Assembly (NCBI RefSeq): GCF_019649055.1
Contig: NW_026570222.1
Span: forward strand, 868,001-932,000
DNA: 64,000 nucleotides
Source: Paramacrobiotus metropolitanus
Taxonomy: Eukaryota; Tardigrada; Eutardigrada; Parachela; Macrobiotidae
Direction: 5' to 3'
Part shown: positions 11,901 through 25,138 of the stretch, one piece after another
Position numbering within the stretch: the first letter of the stretch is position 1
Layout of the letters: each line of letters begins with the position of its first letter
Notes under the pieces: model-generated
Databases searched by the model: none
Told to the model about the DNA's origin: nothing
The model's input: the letters and a program-made list of their open reading frames with translations, nothing else
Made by a program: the position numbers and the translations under genes

Positions 11901-14900
11901 AACAACATCAATCGCACAATAAATTCCGGTGATGATTCTCAAGGCAAGAATCGGTTTATTTCTGTTTTTACAAAAAACAGAACTTAATCACACATCACTT
12001 ATTACCATACCTCAGCCATGCTGACTGGACCCAGGCGTTCTTTTTCAAGATTGCCGTAATACCACTCTTTTTCAGTATCCCTTCGAGAATCAGCTCCCGC
12101 TTCGATGACATTGGTCTAAAACCTCATATATTACTAAATAAAGTTACAGATCCGCTTAATCTATGCCAGTTTAAGAAAAACAAATACCTGAGTATGTATA
12201 ACTGCTCGATTGGTGTGAAAATGTGCGAGTGTCAGCAGGTCCACCAACGTTCGAATGCCATTAGCATCGATCAGGTCTTTCACGTTTTGCTGCAACAAAA
12301 AACCGCAACAGTATTATTTTTTTCTCGCACACAAAGAACATCCTCACCTTGTTCGAGATCAATTTATCCACAAAAATTAACAGTCGGTCGCGCTCCAATT
12401 TATCCATACACTAACACCGTCAATTAAAATTACTTAAAACCACTTAAAATGTATTACCAACCACTTAAAATGTACAAACGCACAAGAATTTCTAACCTTA
12501 TCCAACATCAGCATCATATACTTGGTATCGTTAAAAGGACCTATTTCTTCTGAACAGCGTCCATAAACAATTGTCATCGCTTGCAGGCAATTGCTTTTCA
12601 TAGAAGCTTTTTGCGAAAGAAGAAATCGATGGTACAGGTCGAAAAAGAATTCCTTCCTACAAAAGAGCAATTATATTAATGTAACAGTTTTAGTTATCTA
12701 TTAATTAGCAATTACTCGATATTAACTGAACCCAACGTGGTATAGAACTTATGGTTAGCACAGTAACTCACGGTTTGTTCATCGGACTGGCTTCATCATC
12801 TGAATCGCCTTCTTCCAGAAGAAGTCGTAGAAAATAGTCCCCGATTTTGATCTCTTCATTTAGGCAGTTATATGGAACCTAGCCATGATATTTATGATAA
12901 AACGATTGAAATATAACATACGTTAAGACGCGATAAATGCAACTAACAAGCACCTCAAATTCAATATGATTCCAGGAAATAATATTACCGGCGCCAAGAT
13001 CCTTGTCGACGTTGAAAGCGCGCAGTTCATTCTCCAAGCATTCCCGTAGTTCTTCTCGGGTCTGATCAAAGCAACAGAAGAGAGTCAAACCGTAGTGTCT
13101 GTCAAATCGCTCTGTCTGTTCAGCTTGACTACTGTCAAACTAGCCAGGTACTTAACTAAGGTCCCTAACGACCACGCACAATGCACTAAACATCACTTGC
13201 CTTGTGATTCCAGATTAAATTTGCTCTGGCATGATCTCTCAAGAATTGGTAGTAAAACAAATCCCAGTTTGATTCGCTCTTTATTTTCTGTCGGCGCTTC
13301 CGCAACACCACAATGCGCTGGACCTTTTCATCTTGATTTTCCATCCCGATACGAGCTCTCCAATGTTTCAAGAGGGTCGACACTTGTTTTTCAATTACCT
13401 TCCACTGTGCGTTTCCTTTGTTTTTGTTCTGGATATCCTGTAACAAATTTAAAATGTCATCGATACCTATACGTTCAGCAATTCAACGAGGCGCACATAC
13501 AACAGCTAGTTGTAAATTATCACGCTGGTGAATACGATCGATTTCATGCTCCGGCACTTCTTCGCTGGATTCCAAATAGTACAAAAGTCCATAAGGCATA
13601 ATTCGTGAAAGAAGTGACATGGCACTTTCATTTCCCGATACCCATAAGGATACAAGGATTCGGCTAAGTTGACTACGAACAAACGGTTGCAGGTGAAGCG
13701 AAATGCTTCATTTTTACAAATAAACATTTTACCGGTTGGTAAGAACTCGACTATCCAGACTTTGTGTAAATAGAGCAATGTGTAAATGCTTAGGTAAAGC
13801 GCCTTCGGACATAGCTAGTTCTTGCATCTTCGTGGCAACATCGTCTTCGCCTTCTTCAATCAGGGCCTTCATTACCAACCCGGCGCCTTTCACAATAGCC
13901 ATTGAAGGATGCTATAAAACACAAGATAAAAAGGTATTTCATTTAATTTTTTTAATAACGACTATGTGGAGCCTTGCCTGAAACAGCTTAAACATAGTTC
14001 TCCCTCTAGCAGCAACCATTTCCAGCATCTGATCAAACATCGTTCCATCAGTTGTCTCACTGTACGGTGCACACAAGGCAAAGGTTAAAAAATCCAGCGT
14101 TGCGCTGATAATTAAAGCACCACTCCCTCGTTGCTACAACGAAACTCACAAGTCAGAAGAAAAAAATCAAAACGGTTTGAGTGCAGAGGTTTCTCGTGCG
14201 CATCCTCCACGTGCTCCAAATTACTTACCACGTGGGTAGAAAACACTTCCAAAATTCCTTCCATAAATTTTTTCGACGACATAAGTGAAGCTTTGTTAAT
14301 CTGTTCTTGTCGCAAGTCATAATCGTCATGCATGGGCTGCATTAAGGCACATAACATATCCAATACTGCATGAGTAATAGCATCGTTGTTCTTGCTGAGT
14401 GCCTTGATCACTCGGCTGCCGATTTTTTCTCGTAGGGTGGGAATATTTGTGAAAGCCATAAACCCAGCTTTGGAGGCAAAGAGGCGTCGCAGTGCTTGAA
14501 ACTGAGCTTCCACATCTTCCGGTTTTGCAATATCCAAATCCATATCACGCTCCACCAGTGCCATCAAGGCTACATTAATTAGCTTTTCCTTATTTTCCGC
14601 AAACAAACCCTATTGAATCATTGCAGAAAAGGTTTTTCATAAACTGAAAGCCGATAAAATGAATGCGTACATCTTGAGTGACGGCATGAAGAAGTCCGCT
14701 GTATGAAATGTTGCTATTAAACCGTTGCACGACTTCCGAAAACAACATTCCGGCTGCAATTACAAATTAATCAGCAACTCATAAGAAATTATGGACTTCA
14801 TATCTTACCCGGTGAAATCTGCAGAAACCGTAAATGCTGGCTTTCCACTTCTTCGTCGACCGGAATGGTAAATGGTCCAAGACGATAGCCGCGCTCGGTG

Positions 14901-16621
14901 GGATACATTTTCACATGTATATCGCGGTTGCCGGCTGCTCGAACACCGTCCATTATTGTGGCCAAAAGCGAATCACTGGAGAAAAGGGAATTTTAACCAC
15001 AAAAAAAAGTGTAACGTTATCCGCAAATCCCTAGTAATTACCGGTCAGTCGATGCGTACGTTCTCGTCTGTCCCTTAACATATTCTATGCTGAAAAGCTG
15101 GGGATTATCCACGTGGCGAACAATAGCGAATATCTGCAAATGATTAAGTACAACAACTGCGTAACAAAAGCCCTACATGAAACAGAATATTTAAGTTTTC
15201 GTACGTCACATAAGGGTTTAAGTGTGCATATAGCGTAACTCCCGGGATCCCGTTCCAAAAGGCACGATTCACTCAGGCAAAGGATTCGCTTCACAGCACC
15301 CTACAAACAAATTGTTTCTCAGGGATTTATTTAAGTTCATAACCACACCAAATCATACACGGTCTTGTGCCATAAGATGATAAAATAATTTTACATACTG
15401 TGGATGATTTCGTCGTTATCTTTTGAACGACAAATTCGCTCAGACTCGTCAACGCTTCGTCGGTGCTGAATTAAATAAAAAATTCGCATTACTATCTGAA
15501 GTACTGTTTAATATTCCGCAAATAAACGGTTACCTATATTTTCCAAATCTCTCGGTACTGAAGCGATCAAAGTTGATTGGCTCCTTCCGAGCCGTTAAAT
15601 GCAGTCCAATGTACTGCGAGGCGGCTTCCGAAATGTCCCGAATTACTGCATCCCGACTTTCGCTCGCAAACATATGCTGCAGTTATGCGAATACAGTTTA
15701 AACCCCAAACACGAATAATTCTGATGTATTAAAAAGCTGCGGAAATACCAATCTCTCGAAACCTCCGGTAAAGATGCAAAAACCGCCAGGATAATCCGAC
15801 ACCTGCCAGAATAAAACTGCTTTGCTGCATTACATCCCAAACTTCGCTTCACTAACCAATGCGATTGCTTCGATATCTTTGTAATCGTAAACAGATCGCT
15901 GGACACCGGTTGCAGGATCCACTTGGTGCAATCCCGAATATCCGATTTCCAGAGTGGCAGGAATTCGATTATCCGACCAATGGTGCTTATAAGCGTTATA
16001 CTTCTACAAAATATCTCCAACTTCAATATAATAATAGTTTTTTATTACAAGCTCAGCTTTACACACTCGTTGTGCTTACCGGCCTTGATTTGGATGTCTC
16101 GTGAAATAAGTGGCGAAATCGCTAAAATACAATGTAATTTCAAAAATGGCAGTCGCATAGCATCGGAAAATAATTATCGCATTACTTGGCATTCTGTCAG
16201 AATGTCAGTCCGGTGATCCGAAGAAAATTTCAATGTGTCAATCTTTTTTCCTTTGCGCACAGTGAGCGTCAATTCCGCTCCACCGTGGCCTTTTGTGGCT
16301 GGCGCAATCGACACGATGTCGTTGTATGCCCACTAAAATAAAAACCCTTCATAATCCAGGACAAACTGGTGCGAAGCAAATTATATCCAGTGCGTTAGGT
16401 ACCTGGTTCGTATTTTCGCATGATCCCGGGTTGTAGGTGGTAATTCCTTTAGTGCCAACAGAAAACACTCGTTTGTACCTAAGAACACCAAACGATTACA
16501 AAATCCGGGACGCTGAATACATCGTGTGAGAGGCACACGCTACGTACTTTCCCTTCCACGAGTGCTTCGTGACAAAATAGCAACACAAATCTTTATTATC
16601 CCTGAGCGGAGTTTCCGCCAT
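5960..16621 (-). CDS. DNAJC13: DNAJC13 / RME-8, endosomal J-domain protein
   Basis: RME-8 is a very large peripheral protein of early endosomes. It recruits Hsc70 through its J domain and works with the WASH complex and retromer in cargo sorting. The gene covers 10.7 kb in more than 25 short exons. The N-terminus ([20 protein letters not shown], then [18 protein letters not shown]) matches the family's PH-like start. The central J domain near 10480-10700 reads [18 protein letters not shown] with an intact HPD. Four IWN-type repeats are seen: LIWNHK (~13.2 kb), AIWNSEMR (~11.1 kb), [11 protein letters not shown] (~8.9 kb) and [11 protein letters not shown] (~7.6 kb). A GYF-like tryptophan stretch ([13 protein letters not shown]) is near 11.85 kb. 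Armadillo-like helices fill the rest. The C-terminus [17 protein letters not shown] and DYEYHPHQL are family signatures. The start was chosen at the first ATG before the conserved N-terminus. No break was noticed, but I did not resolve every exon border. Confidence 0.96.
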
Positions 16622-17580
16622 TCTTTTCACTCGTCAATGTCGAGGAACAAAACGCGTCAGCTGATCAGCGAACCAGGCTCAGTCAATCGTCCGAAGCTCC
16701 ATATTCCAGATTCGCACAGGGCGATCCGACGTCCCGTTGCTTCTGCGCCAAATATTTTTGCAAAGTAAAAACAAATTCTTTTCAATCCGCAACATCAGGT
16801 CAATTTAAAAACTGCAGATTGTGGACGATCAAGATAGATTTCACATGAACCTTCGCTGACAAAACGCGTACCAACCAGACGTACCGTAAATAAAAGCGTA
16901 CCAGACAGATGTAAATAAAATGCCCAATTAAATCGTCTTAAAGATTTCACTGTGAAACCGCTTTTAAGAGGCGTTACCTACGACCGGTAATACAATTAAT
17001 ATAAGGGTCTAAATGCGCATATCACGTCACGATATCTTCGATTTTGGTCGACGTTGATACATATTTAGTATTTACATGAAAACCACAAAACGCTGATCGG
17101 TTAAAATAATCCGATAAGAATAATTATATATCGTTTGACTTTTACTGTTGCTGACACCTACAGCCAACAGTAGCACAGACTTCGATGGATACGGCGGCTG
17201 CCAACTTGGCGCACCTGGTCTTGAAGCCTTGGTCGGTGTCTGCCGCTTTCGTAGCCGATGGTCAGAGCGCGCTGAGGCGTTGTATTGACGAAAATTTTGA
17301 AGAACTACGCCAGTCTTTTTGTCGTTATAAAATGACATGTTAACACTTATTGATTTGGTATTTGTTTCTTAAAAAGAAATAACAATGGAAATTCGCATCG
17401 TCCTTTATTACCAGTTACCCCGAAATTACTTTGGTTTTCGCTGTTTCAGCTGTCCAGCCTACCCTCGGTTTCAGTTTTCAAAAGAAAACGCAATATTTTG
17501 GTGTCGCTGAGCTTGGGTCACCTTTTGAAAGACCCTGATGCGTTTTGTTTGCGCTTTTCTTGTTTGTTTTTTGCTCAGAC
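16622..17580. promoter_or_regulatory. Divergent promoter region DNAJC13 / MSH5
   Basis: About 0.96 kb between two head-to-head genes. It is AT-rich except for a GC-richer block at roughly 17160-17330 that carries small ORFs on both strands (listed separately). Confidence 0.4.
17183..17347 (+). CDS. Small ORF, possibly cysteine-motif mitochondrial protein
   Basis: A single open frame of about 54 residues begins MDTAAANLAHL and ends RQSFCRYKMTC. The block is visibly richer in G+C than the flanking promoter DNA, which is why it stands out. The string RRCIDEN followed by FCRYKMTC is reminiscent of the RCLDEN...RYKNC core of the twin CX9C protein CHCHD7/COX23, but the first cysteine pair is not clear and the protein would end too early. 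The opposite strand is also open over the same block (about 88 residues from 17338), so either strand or neither may be coding. I could not identify flanking exons. Confidence 0.22.
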
Positions 17581-20500
17581 ATGGCTAGCATCACTTCGAA
17601 TAGTGCAACTTCCATATCTGTCCGATTCTCCTCTGATACAAATCGCCGAACATATTTCCCTGATGCAGAAAAAGCAGCCAGTGACTTCGCGCTACGAGCA
17701 GAGCGTGAATCTCTTCTTCCAGATGTTGGAGCGCCGCTCCTGCTCGACTCCGCAGATCAAACCGCAGTGAGTTGCCATCGTAAGCCAGTTTGAGCCTCTT
17801 GTCGCATTAGTTTTCTTTGTTTGCAGATTTATCTAGCGATAGTGTGGCATGCCGGGATTCTGGGTGCCGCGATGTACAATGCGGAAACGGCTACAATTGA
17901 CCTTTTAATGGACGTTCACGACAGTCCACCGTTCGAAATCCTGCGTGCGCGTAAGAATTTGAACGGCGTGATATGTTAGACTAGATGACTGCATCGATAT
18001 CTCTAGATCTCCTTTCTTCTTAATTTTAATTTTAGACCGTTCTCTTTGTGTTAACTACTCGGGTGATACTAATAAGTACATAGTCATGCAGATACAGCGC
18101 AACCCCAGCAACAATGATGCGGCTATTTTCCTAATTTGTTTTTAGTGATTGCCAACACCAAACCCGGTCACTTGATTTTTGGTCAGAATACGGAGCCCGA
18201 CGTTAAGGAATATTTAATGCGAATCGGTAGGTTGTCGTTTACATACCAATTACGGTTTGTAACTATTAGCCGCTAAGCTAATGGTTACGTTGAATTCCTT
18301 CGACCATAATTGCCTGCATTCCAACAGGGCAAAACCAAGACGATGTTCCAACAGAAGACGAAGTTCTTGACTTAACGAAAGCCGATCCGCCACAGCTCAA
18401 CATCTTACCAAATAAAGATTTCGGTAAAATAAAACTGCGAAACGCTCATCCTTTTTTGCTTGTGCCATTGAAAGATGTTAACCAAAATCGTTTTGTTTAT
18501 TTTGCAGCACTGGGATTGTGCAAACAGCGAATCGATCGGATCCGCCTTCCTGCGATGCCTGCACATTTTGTAGAAGTCGAATCCATAAGGACCTATCTCG
18601 CAAGCTTGGTTGATTTCCGACGGATCGCAATGGTGTGTACTTTTGTAATTTTGAGTTTTTCTTGTCCCTAAATTTCTGTATTTAAGAATGGCACGTTGCA
18701 GGTGCGAGCTCTCGGTGGACTTTTGCACTATTTGGATAAACATCCTCCACAGACGTCGGCCACCGGCGAGAATAATCCTGCGGTCACGTTTCCCATCGTA
18801 TCTCTGCGGATGTTCTCAATGCATGTTGCATATTACCGTGGAAATATCGCCTTTCTAATTACATTTTTTTAGGGAAGATTCGGTGTCGATAGACGAAAAT
18901 TCGCAAAGGTTAGTCATTGCAATTATAAACAAGATAACAGATAACAGCAATGCAGGAATGAGCCCAAATAATAAACGACGCTTTTTCAGAGCTCTACGGA
19001 TTTTCCATGCAGGTGAATTGTCTGTCGAACCTGCAAAATCAGGAGTTCTTTTAATTCAAGAAAATTTTGTGCAGATACGCATCCATCGGTTTTTCAAGCC
19101 GGCAAAGCAAAAAAGGAAGGCTTGAGTGTATTTGCGCTCTTCAACCGGTGTAAGAGCCCGACAGGAAGTAAATTGCTGAGGTCAGATGAAAATATACTTT
19201 TCCGATTGAGACATCGCACGCTTTTCCTTCTTCAAACGTACGCTTTTCTTCTTTGCGCTTTTAGATATTGGTTTAATCGTCCAACTCGAAATTTTGCTGT
19301 AATCCGCGAACGTCATCAAGGCATTCGGTTTTTTATGAGCGACAGCAATGCGGTTTTAAAAAAAGAATTTGAGAAGCTGCTAGGAAACATCAAAGATGTC
19401 GCGGTAAGCTGTAATGTGCAACGACAGGTCCTTTCGTAGACTTGTTTATTGAATTTTTGAAATAAATGACCGATTTTAGAGCAAACAAACAATGTTGCAG
19501 ATTGTGTTGTAATATCAAATGCCAGAGCTATTTTGTTTTCATATATTCTGAAGCGCTCGCTGGGAAGAATGGCCAAAGGTGCATCGACATTGGCGGACTG
19601 GTCAGCCTTGCAAAAAGTAAGTCCCGCTTGTATATATATATGTATATTACATTTGATACCGGAAGGAAGATACTGGGCAGGTCATCTCATTTATTTTACT
19701 ACCATTTGTGCAATAACTGCAGTTGTACATTTAGACAGCATCATGCGCTTTTGGCATTGCTCAACTTATCAGCGACGAAAGTATGCCGCAAGATATCGAA
19801 ATTTTCGGCAAGGTACCTAATATTTTTTTCAAGTTTGACCGTGCGTCTAATGCATCTAGGTTTTAACAACTTTGTTTCGTATGCGTATTTTTGAAATTTT
19901 AGATTGTAGATAATTTTACCGGCGACTTGGCTAGAGTCGCTAAAATAATTGAAGAAGTGGTGAGTGAGTGGCATACATCATGAGCACTATTGGTCTGACA
20001 AGTGAGCATATCGTGCACGCTTTTGTTTTATTAACAATAAGTACAGATTGATTTCGAAGCTTCGGCTATGGAAGAACGGTTCGTGGTGAATCCCAACATT
20101 GCTCCAGAACTGGACGAATGTGCGTATACATACGCATGCATTATGCACTGCATTTTTATATTAACAGCTATTACGTTTTGCAGTAAAGCAAATGCTGCAT
20201 AATCTAAATGAAACGCTGACATATATTGCTGCAGAAGAATTAGTGAAAATGACCGATGGCGCTCGTGAAATTCGAGTCACATATATTCCACATGTAAGGC
20301 CATGCAATACCGCACCATCTACTACAAATAATAATGGAGATATGGAGAATTAATTTATTACTAACTTACCGCGCTAAGTTTTGTGGTTAAAATTCTGTGG
20401 GTCAGTGTTCTATGTACTTTTTTGCAGTTAGGATATCTTACGGTCCTACAAGAGACCGAAGATCTTGCTCAAAGTAATTATGAGCTACCTGGATTGGATT

Positions 20501-22964
20501 TCGTGGTAATTATTACACCACTATCAAGCTAGGGTAGTATATCATAGACTATTGGTCCAAACAGGCATTGTTTCAGCTTGGTAACCATTTTGCAGTTCAA
20601 AGCGAAAAATGGATTGTTTTACAAATCGGACCGAATGCGACAACTGGACGAAGAGTACGGAGACATAGTGCCGAAAATTCACGGTAACGTATTGTATAAG
20701 CAAAATGTATACCCTACAGAATTTATCCTTAAAATTAAAGCAATTATTACGTATACGGTCTCTATAAGAGTGCAAATATATACTTTTTATAAGTTCATGA
20801 TTCTGCTAGCGGTCCAGATTTGCGATTTTAATAAAATGTATTTAAATGTTATAGATTGCGAACAAATCATCATGATTCAGTTACAAGAAATTGTTCTCCG
20901 TTATTCTAAACTGTTCTTGGATGTAATGAAGCATACCGCTGAACTGGACTGGTACGTTCAAGAGCGTTAGCCAGCACTTTTGGGCACAAGTGCTAAAATG
21001 ATTCTTGCAGTGACCTTTCTGGTAACGTAACTCTCGATGTCTCGTAACACATCTATAGTACACACGCTAGTATTCTTACCGTCTGTTTTCATTGTTTACT
21101 TTTTTTAAATTACAACTGCTTGGGGTACACAGAAGAAACTGCTCAGCGTTATTTATATCATTTCAGTGTAATTGCTATCGCTTCGGTTGGATCATCTCGT
21201 TCTCGTTCGTACTGCATTCCCGTTATGGGAGAAGATGTGGGAATGGAAATTATGAATGCTAGGTACATTACAACGTTGATAAGATATTAGTGTAGCTAAG
21301 GATTATAAAAGATTGTGATTATAGTTACTTGCTACAGTTAGTTACAGTATATAGTTATTTGATTATGGTTAGTACTAGTTAGTTACTGAACCTTGTGAAT
21401 GCCGTCCGATACTGATAATATAATACAGCTAATTCAGAAATGATAAAACATGCAAGTATACGTTCGAGGGAATATATATACCTACTTGCACTTCAGCACT
21501 AACTGGCTCGTTTCCGCGTTTATTGTTTTATAATTAACCTGAGCTGTGCAATATCATCTTACGCTTTCCTCGGTATGTTTTCAGGCATCCTTTGCAAGAA
21601 TTTTATGTTAATTCGTTCATCCCAAATCATATTCACGTCGAACCAAATAAAGGACGAATAACCATTGTCACAGGACCTAACATGAGTGGAAAGAGTGTTT
21701 ACCTAAAGCAAGTACGGGACTGCATGCATGACCAATATATTTACATTTTGTCATTAAATATTACTCTAACGAGTAAGCTTTATCACGAAAACGATATGCA
21801 ATATAGATACATATACCTGTTACCTACTTAGAATATCCACATCGTTACATACTGTAATAAATTAAATATACTAACAAAGCGCAAACTAATGTGAAGTTGC
21901 CTTCTGGTTCCAAAAATTAGATGGGGTTAATCGTGTTTTTGGCACACATTGGATGTCCAGTTCCAGCGGAGCGTGCAAGAATCGCATTCGTAGACAAAAT
22001 TTTCACGCGTTTACTAACCGAAGAAACTGTTGCGCTGCGGCAGTCAGCCTTTCTGATTGACCTTACGCAGGTAAGCGGAGCCGCATGAGCACAGCGAGCA
22101 GCGGTATACATATTGCTTGCCGAGTCGGAAATCATGTGATGCTAGGTGTAGTGTTCGCGTTATCGCTTAATTTTTTTGAGGTGGCCTTTGCTGTAAATTA
22201 TGCAACCCGTCGATCCTTGATTATTTTGGATGAGTTCGGAAAGGGCACGCGGGCCACTGATGGATTGGCCCTCGTTGCAGCTATTTTGAACCACTTTATT
22301 TCTGACACGCACCCACGCCAGGCAGAACCTTCGGACACTGCCCATGCAAAAAATGCATCCCTTCCGGCACGAAATAGTGAGACTTCTTCTCAAACAGCAA
22401 CGCCGATCATCTTCCTTGCTACCCATTTCCATGCCTTGGACGAACTGGTACCACCTTCGGATATTGTTGTTTATAAAGTACGCAAATAAGTCGACATATT
22501 CTGTTAAAAATGTCTTTGACCACGAGCGGGTTTGCAGAAAATGCAGCATACGACCGCCGACGGTGGCCAGATGGTATTCTTATTTAAAGTGGATAACGGC
22601 AAATCTAGCGCAAGTCATGCAGTAGAAATCTCCAGATTGGCTGGATTCCCTCAGAAAATCGTAGACCGAATCCATGAAGTCGCAGAAAGCATCAAGTGTA
22701 ACCGAGCGATCAAACCCGTTGTCAGTTTGCGAAAAACTGCGTTTTGCGAAAAGTCAGTTTTCAGTGCTATAAGAAATGTTTTCGTATGTGCGAGATACGA
22801 CAGTATTCTGAGACGCAGAATAATGCGAACAAATTATGAGGGCCAAATTTTGCAGGGCGAACGCCATTATGATGAAACTCCTGCAGTTCGATCCAGTAGC
22901 GGAAGACGGAAGAGCATTTCTGGATAATATTAGTCAATTCGTTCGAAATTCCGATGAAGTGTAG
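17581..22964 (+). CDS. MSH5: MSH5, meiotic MutS homologue
   Basis: MSH5 pairs with MSH4 as a sliding clamp on meiotic recombination intermediates and promotes crossovers; it does not repair mismatches. The gene has well over 15 small exons. Early exons are 17581-17766, 17827-17950, 18146-18226, 18328-18423, 18508-18632 and one from 18702; late exons begin near 21585, 21921, 22181 and 22536. The core helices carry DTHPSVFQAGK and KEGLSVFALFNRCKSPTGSK, matching MSH5 rather than MSH2-MSH4. The ATPase has Walker A VTGPNMSGKSVYLKQ near 21660-21710 and Walker B LIILDEFGKGT near 22210. The C-terminus keeps the MSH5 feature IKCNRAIKPVVSL. A Ser/Thr-rich insertion of about 30 residues sits between ILNHFISDTH and FLATHFHALDEL, where vertebrate MSH5 has a short loop. 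No N-terminal mismatch-binding domain I is seen, as expected. AATAAA follows at 23279. Confidence 0.93.
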
Positions 22965-23488
22965 GCTCCAACATTTTTGTTAGCCATTGTGCCCATTCAG
23001 ATATCCTTGATCCGTGAAGAAGCTTTTTTATGTTGTACGAACAGACCTGTGTCAGTGTGCTAAAGTAGGTATTAATATGTAAACTACAATATCGGTATAT
23101 ATTCTAAATATGCGCATATTGCAGTATAATTAGAAATTAGTAGCATACAGAGCTCTGTACTTACTGCGGTAGATTTGTCTGCCATTCGTCATTTTTGTCG
23201 TTTTGCGTTATTCAACCTTACGCTGTTAAGACTATAGTTAAAAAAATATTTTTTCCTGTTAACTCTCAGTTCTGAGGTAATAAAGTACACAACTAAATAT
23301 TAAAGATTCCCAAAGACAAATTCGAACAGCGAGACAAGTAAGTATGTGTAAAAATAACAAAACGCTTTAATCAATGCGAGACGAATACCAAAATTAATAC
23401 CAATTGAAACCTTGCTTGTACTGCTGGACATCAAAGTATCATCGAACGGACAACGCTTCAGTCGTAGCACAGAAATTAAAGGCGATCA
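22965..23488. other. Spacer between convergent MSH5 and kish
   Basis: AT-rich, no gene seen. It contains the probable MSH5 poly(A) signal AATAAA at 23279-23284 and the kish 3' untranslated region. Confidence 0.5.
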
Positions 23489-23973
23489 TCACATAAACAA
23501 AACACAAAAGGCCATGGCTATACACGAAACAGATACCCATGGACTCAGTCTTTCTCCTATCCGTGCGCATTTCCAAAAAATGCTTAGTACCCTAAAAACC
23601 GTCAAGAAAAAGTAAGTATTAATCACAGCTATACGTAAAAGTTTTCATACATTCATTTTTTTCTCCAGTTACGCTTTTCTTGCAATAAAACATACCTAAG
23701 AGTTCATGCGAATTAACAAAGGTTCGGTGGCCAAAAGCGTAAGCTTACCCGGTTTTATATTTATCCATTACCCGAGGCGCCATTCCACGGAGATATGCAC
23801 AGGTGCAGATTAAGAGCAAAACGACAGTCAGGAGACTTTGAAAATTAAAAAGCGCGGACTGAAAAATAAGAAATTAGGAATTAATGGACAATGGAACATG
23901 AAGTACACTGACTATCGTACAAATAAACTCCACAATGTCTACACTCTACATTATCAGATATTCCTAGTACCAT
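23489..23973 (-). CDS. TMEM167: Protein kish (TMEM167 family)
   Basis: Kish is a tiny Golgi membrane protein of the early secretory pathway. Coding exons are 23973-23971 (only the ATG), 23858-23749 and 23591-23489, giving 71 residues against 72 in the vertebrate proteins. After the ATG the protein begins [20 protein letters not shown], which contains the first membrane span. It continues AYLRGMAP...DKYKTG, then [15 protein letters not shown] and a second span [13 protein letters not shown]. The match to the family is nearly residue by residue. The first intron interrupts directly after the start codon (ATG followed by GTACTA), and the preceding bases look like a short 5' untranslated exon (about 23974-24046). 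Paralogues A and B cannot be told apart here. Confidence 0.93.
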
Positions 23974-24604
23974 GGCCAACGGGACAATGCAAAGCAAATA
24001 AGTGTAGTATCCTTTAAGGACCGTTCTTTTTACGAAGACTACTGCACTTCTAAAAAATGTGCATGTTAGGTTGTTAACTCACCATTTTAGCTCACAGGAA
24101 GGTTTCCACAACTGACCTGGGAGTCACCGTGTAGTCTATTCTAGTGTACCCTATACGAAACCAGATACTAGTAACAAGGATGAAATTATAAACTGAAACA
24201 CAAACTGTAAACACGTAAAATAACAAGGAGATGTTCGTTTTCTGGAGCCGCAGACGTCGCAGAGTATACATACTGGCAGGCTGGCAGCATCGGTAAATCA
24301 ACAACAATCAAGTTGGTCATGACGACGCCACCCGAAGGGAGACCAACGTAGTACTCCAACCGGAAGTTCACAAATCAAAAGATTCGAGGCCTGCTGTCAC
24401 TAATTATTGTTTTAGTCGTAAGCTCGCCGCTCATGGAAGCTTTGAGAGATGCGTATTCTTTGAGCGTTCTTCGAAGTTTTGACGTAAATGTTTTATCGTC
24501 TCTCAGTTTTATTGGGATTTCTGGGTACCCATTTGACTTGCTTATGTTAATCTCCGGTTGTACCTTGCTTTTCGAGTCGTGTCAAATTTGACGAAACACC
24601 AAAC
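23974..24604. promoter_or_regulatory. Divergent promoter region kish / next gene
   Basis: Head-to-head spacer of about 0.63 kb. On the minus strand a likely 5' untranslated exon of kish ends at the ATG, with a good acceptor near 24047 and a donor (GTGAGC) near 24090. Hydrophobic minus-strand ORFs at 24092-24371 probably reflect base composition. Confidence 0.35.
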
Positions 24605-25138
24605 ATGCTGTCCGGAACAAGTAAGAAAGGAGTCTTTAATCATAATGGTACAAGAATTATTTAATTATTATTTAATTATTATTTCTATTAAGTATTAAGA
24701 ATGCGTTTTTAATACAGCTGAGGCCATTATTTTCGGATTTAAACATCCTTCCACTTTGCAGATACCATTTGCATTTCGCAGCCATCGAACGACGTTTCCA
24801 TCGTTCGCATAAGGAGCGGAACTGAGGATCGGAAAACTGAAGTGGATGCTAGTATGTGCGTCACGTAACTAAAACTTATGTTAAAATAAATGCTCAGCAG
24901 CGTTTTCCGCCTTTAATCGCAGCGGACTGCTGTAACCCATTTTTTCTTGAGAGCCACACATTTGGACAATTTGACTTTGCAGAGTGCGATCAACGACGCG
25001 ACTGCGGCGGCCGAAACGAGAGCGAAGAGGAAAGCGATGGCTTCGTGGAAAATTACAACTGCATTTTGGATTCGTCTCGGGTGGTTCATCCAAGTCCACG
25101 AGATCTGGAGAGGTGAAGTTAAATTCGACACATCCTAA
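24605..25138 (+). CDS. Candidate 5' exons of the exosome gene, or a small separate gene
   Basis: ATG CTG TCC begins a short exon (24605-24620) with a good GTAAGA donor. It joins in frame to 24762-24851 (reads ICISQPSNDVSIVRIRSG) with a GTATGT donor. A third exon starting near 24957 can be joined in frame and then runs to a stop at 25138, which would make a 95-residue protein rich in Ala, Arg and Trp. Alternatively these exons feed into the exosome-like exons that begin at 25709, because that gene needs an N-terminal RNase PH half and no other candidate lies nearby. Part of this block is open in several frames. I do not recognise the protein from these exons alone. Confidence 0.3.

Noticed and set aside
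24092-24371. Hydrophobic minus-strand ORFs upstream of kish that look like a membrane protein
   Set aside because: They overlap in different frames, have no family similarity, and lie where the kish 5' untranslated region and intron fit with good splice sites.
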